Part shown: positions 4,530 to 6,057 of the stretch, piece after piece
How the letters are laid out: every line of letters begins with the position of its first letter
Position numbering within the stretch: the first letter of the stretch is position 1
Assembly (NCBI GenBank): GCA_030636065.1
Contig: DAOVXR010000119.1
Location: 1 to 6,057 of the forward strand
Direction of reading: 5' to 3'
Source: Sedimentisphaerales bacterium
Lineage (GTDB): Bacteria; Planctomycetota; Phycisphaerae; Sedimentisphaerales; SM23-30
Length of the DNA stretch: 6,057 nucleotides
Notes under the pieces: generated by a model
The model's database searches: none
The model's input: only the letters and a program-made list of their open reading frames with translations
Told to the model about the DNA's origin: nothing
Program-made: the position numbers and the translations under genes

Positions 4530-5585
4530 TTATAATCTGCGTTTTCTACATAGAACCAAACTACCCAGAGCCAGCAACGATAAAGTTGCAGGTTCCGGGA
4601 TGATGGTCATAAGAAAAGCATGTTTTACTCCTGCAATATAACCTTCCCCAACTATTTGATCGAAATTGTTAATGTCATGTGGGTATAAACGGTCCCAACC
4701 AGAATCGATTGGCAATAAATCATTGAGATCAATCATCTCCTCATCAACATATAAAAATGCATGAGTTTCATTAGAACCTGAAACAATTGCTGATGTCCCA
4801 ACAATATGACCATAGTCATTAATTGCATATGCGGAACTCCATTCCCCTCCGAGAGTCCCTAAATCTACCATCGTTGCATTGCTATACAAATACGCCCGTG
4901 TGTTATTGTCTGAGTTTTGCGCATAACCAACAATTTGTCCATTATTGTTAATGTCCGTCGCGTAACTATGAACACCGCCCAGAGTCCCCAAGTCACTCAT
5001 GCCCCACTTTTCGTAAAGAAAAGCTCGTTCTTCTTCGTTGCCGGTTATTGAATTTCCTACTATTTGCCCCTGATTATTAATTGTGTTCCCGTGACTCCAG
5101 TTGCCGCCAAGCGTGCCCAAGTCGGTCATATTTCCATTTACATAAATATATGCGTGATGTTCGCCTATACCACCTTCAAAATACGAATGGCCAACAACAT
5201 AACCGTCATCATTAATATCTCTTGCGATAGTATAGCCTCCGAAAGTTCCAATATCAGTAACAACGCCGTCGTCCCAGATATATGCTTTTGATGGCGTGAT
5301 ACAAGCAACTTGCCCATGGATGTTTATCCCAAAGGCAGTGTATGCATCAGTAGCATTGCTTAAAGGATTCATAGAGCCACCACTATATATGAAAGCTTGC
5401 GAATTCGAATTGCCGACAACTTGGCCAGCATCATTGATTCCATGTGCTTCGCTAGTCCCTCCGCCGAAAGTCCCCAAATCAGTGATGGTATAAATGGCAG
5501 CATCCGACAATAAGCTGCCAGTAAAATAGAGAAAAATAAGCCACAACAATACCCATCGAATTTTACAAAGTCTAAAAAAATTCAT
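4530..5585 (-). CDS. Exported PEP-CTERM protein with seven HAF repeats
   Basis: A 351-residue protein predicted to be exported and sorted by an exosortase. A signal peptide is evident: basic start (R5, K8, R10), hydrophobic core about 11-26, likely cleavage near SDAA (27-30). The C terminus has PEP (330-332), a hydrophobic segment (333-346) and RKRRL (347-351), the PEP-CTERM sorting tail; the exosortase must be encoded elsewhere. Between them are seven units of the HAF extracellular repeat. DLGT[FL]GG-like starts lie near 36, 111, 155, 198 and 241, with degenerate ones near 74 and 286. IN-x-x-G-Q-[IV]-V-G-like cores start at 50, 87, 124, 169, 212, 255 and 305. HA[FY]LY-type strands close several units. 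Seven units of 37-50 residues could form a beta-propeller, which is an inference. ATG at 5585 is preferred over TTG at 5615, because it starts the signal peptide and follows AGAAGG and GGTGG. The substrate or partner is unknown; an envelope or matrix role is likely. Confidence 0.9.
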   Translation of the reverse strand: MNFFRLCKIRWVLLWLIFLYFTGSLLSDAAIYTITDLGTFGGGTSEAHGINDAGQVVGNSNSQAFIYSGGSMNPLSNATDAYTAFGINIHGQVACITPSKAYIWDDGVVTDIGTFGGYTIARDINDDGYVVGHSYFEGGIGEHHAYIYVNGNMTDLGTLGGNWSHGNTINNQGQIVGNSITGNEEERAFLYEKWGMSDLGTLGGVHSYATDINNNGQIVGYAQNSDNNTRAYLYSNATMVDLGTLGGEWSSAYAINDYGHIVGTSAIVSGSNETHAFLYVDEEMIDLNDLLPIDSGWDRLYPHDINNFDQIVGEGYIAGVKHAFLMTIIPEPATLSLLALGSLVLCRKRRL

Positions 5586-5600
5586 TTTCCACCACCCTTC

Positions 5601-5614
5601 TGCCCGTCCGGGCA
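5601..5614 (-). promoter_or_regulatory. Small palindrome before the PEP-CTERM ribosome site
   Basis: TGCCC (5601-5605) and GGGCA (5610-5614) pair perfectly around four bases. In the minus-strand leader RNA this hairpin stands between the terminator-like stem and the AGAAGG ribosome-site candidate, and shares its edge with the latter. It might modulate translation; it might also be a repeat. Confidence 0.35.
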
Positions 5615-5660
5615 ATAAAAAACCCAGCGCAGAGAATAACTACTCTCTCTTCGCTGGGTT
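5615..5660 (-). terminator. Intrinsic-terminator-like hairpin in the PEP-CTERM leader
   Basis: Read on the minus strand, AACCCAGCG (5660-5652) and CGCTGGGTT (5629-5621) form a perfect nine-pair stem. Part of the loop can pair further (AGAGA with TCTCT), and a run of six T (5622-5617) follows. It lies after the promoter at 5690-5718 and before the start codon at 5585, so it could act as an attenuator or end a transcript of roughly 65 bases. The T-run is on the minus strand only, which fits this direction. Confidence 0.6.
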
Positions 5661-5689
5661 ACTACTGACGCAATGTTAAACCGATCTTG

Positions 5690-5718
5690 AGTATATCAAC
5701 TTGAGGATTGCCTGTCAA
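5690..5718 (-). promoter_or_regulatory. Strong sigma70-type promoter for the PEP-CTERM gene
   Basis: On the minus strand a perfect TTGACA (5718-5713) and TATACT (5695-5690, five of six) are separated by 17 bases. TG stands one base before the -10 (an extended -10). Transcription would begin near 5683, giving a leader of about 100 bases. This is the closest consensus match seen in the window. Confidence 0.8.
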
Positions 5719-5745
5719 TGACTATTTTTGTCCCTTTTCTTAATC

Positions 5746-5783
5746 AGTCTTGTAGGGTGGGGTCTTACCCCACGCGGTTTTCT
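5746..5783. repeat. GTAGGG-type hairpin repeat, copy 4
   Basis: It matches 3608-3645 at 36 of 38 positions. GTAGGG (5752-5757) leads into the perfect stem GTGGGGT-CTT-ACCCCAC (5757-5773). It lies upstream of the PEP-CTERM promoter, in the same plus-strand orientation as the copies at 1527, 1577 and 3614. Confidence 0.8.
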
Positions 5784-5789
5784 TTTAAA

Positions 5790-5810
5790 GTGCCAGGCAC
5801 ACTCCGTGTG
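5790..5810. repeat. Two small overlapping palindromes
   Basis: GTGCCAGGCAC (5790-5800) is an 11-base palindrome, and CACAC-TCC-GTGTG (5798-5810) overlaps its end. They adjoin the GTAGGG-type element and may belong to the same kind of intergenic repeat. Confidence 0.4.
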
Positions 5811-5963
5811 GCGATCTTATTCAATGTTGAATACTGAATGTTTCCCGACAAATCGAGATTCATCTTTTCTGCATTTCTTTTATTTTCTTCTTTGCTTCCT
5901 TTGCTATCTTCTGTTCAAAATATTCTTCTGTCTTGAGGATTTTTCATAATTCAAAAAACTATA

Positions 5964-5992
5964 TAAACACAGCCTTCCGTTTGGGTTATACT
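5964..5992 (+). promoter_or_regulatory. Possible promoter for the gene at the right edge
   Basis: TAAACA (5964-5969, four of six) and TATACT (5987-5992, five of six) are 17 bases apart. Transcription would start near 5999 and leave a leader of about 28 bases ending in the ribosome site at 6013-6019. Spacing to the start codon fits a simple promoter. Confidence 0.45.
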
Positions 5993-6026
5993 CATTTCAA
6001 ACTACAACAAAGAAAGGAGTATTGCC

Positions 6027-6057
6027 ATGGACGGCAGGCTGTGGATGACATTGTATC
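6027..6057 (+). CDS. Start of an unidentified gene, cut by the window edge
   Basis: ATG at 6027 follows AAAGGAG (6013-6019) by seven bases, the strongest ribosome binding site match in the window. The visible residues are MDGRLWMTLY. Ten residues are too few to assign a family. The promoter-like pair at 5964-5992 supports a real gene. It is divergent from the PEP-CTERM gene. Confidence 0.55.
   Translation, partial: MDGRLWMTLY

Larger units (their letters stand above)
5586..6026. other. Divergent intergenic region
   Basis: These 441 bases lie between the PEP-CTERM start and the start of a plus-strand gene. The left part holds the PEP-CTERM leader and promoter (5586-5718), then a GTAGGG-type repeat (5746-5783) and two small palindromes (5790-5810). 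From 5811 to about 5950 the DNA is T/C-rich and includes the perfect palindrome ATTCAATGTTGAAT (5819-5832), similar in style to the region around 1680-1765. I see no gene in it. The right end carries a promoter-like pair and a ribosome site. Confidence 0.65.

Noticed and set aside
5586..5615. TTG start extending the PEP-CTERM protein by ten residues
   Set aside because: The extension would run through a palindrome and the ribosome site and place polar residues before a normal signal peptide; ATG at 5585 fits better.
5728..5949. 73-codon plus-strand open frame with a hydrophobic C-terminal half
   Set aside because: It crosses a dispersed repeat and T/C-rich DNA with no ribosome site; the hydrophobicity follows from the T-rich composition.

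Overview
The window reads as bacterial chromosome, most likely from a planctomycete (Phycisphaerae-like) or a neighbour in the PVC group. The grounds are a PEP-CTERM secreted protein built of HAF repeats, a rhamnulokinase beside an L-fucose isomerase-family protein, and intergenic DNA packed with small hairpin repeats. This placement is an inference; there is no rRNA or other marker gene to fix it.

Left half (1-3333): a divergent sugar-catabolism pair. A complete rhamnulokinase (rhaB-like, minus strand, 12-1478) and a complete L-fucose/L-arabinose isomerase-family protein (plus strand, 1924-3333) point away from each other across a 445-base control region. Together they could carry out the first two steps of deoxyhexose breakdown: isomerisation of an aldose to a ketose, then phosphorylation of the ketose. 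The aldolase, transporter and regulator are not in the window. The control region holds a weak sigma70-like promoter for the isomerase, short dyads, a 21-base-period direct repeat and several hairpin repeats.

Middle (3334-3744): 411 bases without a gene, filled with at least seven different hairpins. One is followed by TTTT and may terminate the isomerase transcript.

Right half: two minus-strand genes. The upstream one (4530-5585) encodes an exported PEP-CTERM protein with seven HAF repeat units. It has the best promoter in the window, and its short leader contains an intrinsic-terminator-like hairpin before the start codon, so it may be controlled by attenuation or may yield a short RNA. 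The downstream one (3745-4473) is an unrecognised 242-residue protein with a HEPN-like R-N-x-x-x-H motif. A hairpin repeat lies in the 56-base gap between them. At the right edge a plus-strand gene begins at 6027 with a good ribosome binding site and is cut off.

The strongest unexplained signal is the intergenic repeats. They fall into three groups with constant flanks but interchangeable stems: GTAGGG-, ACGGGTGGCA...ATGG and TAGCC-. In one group two copies differ by a compensatory base-pair change. No transposase, CRISPR array, tRNA or rRNA was seen.
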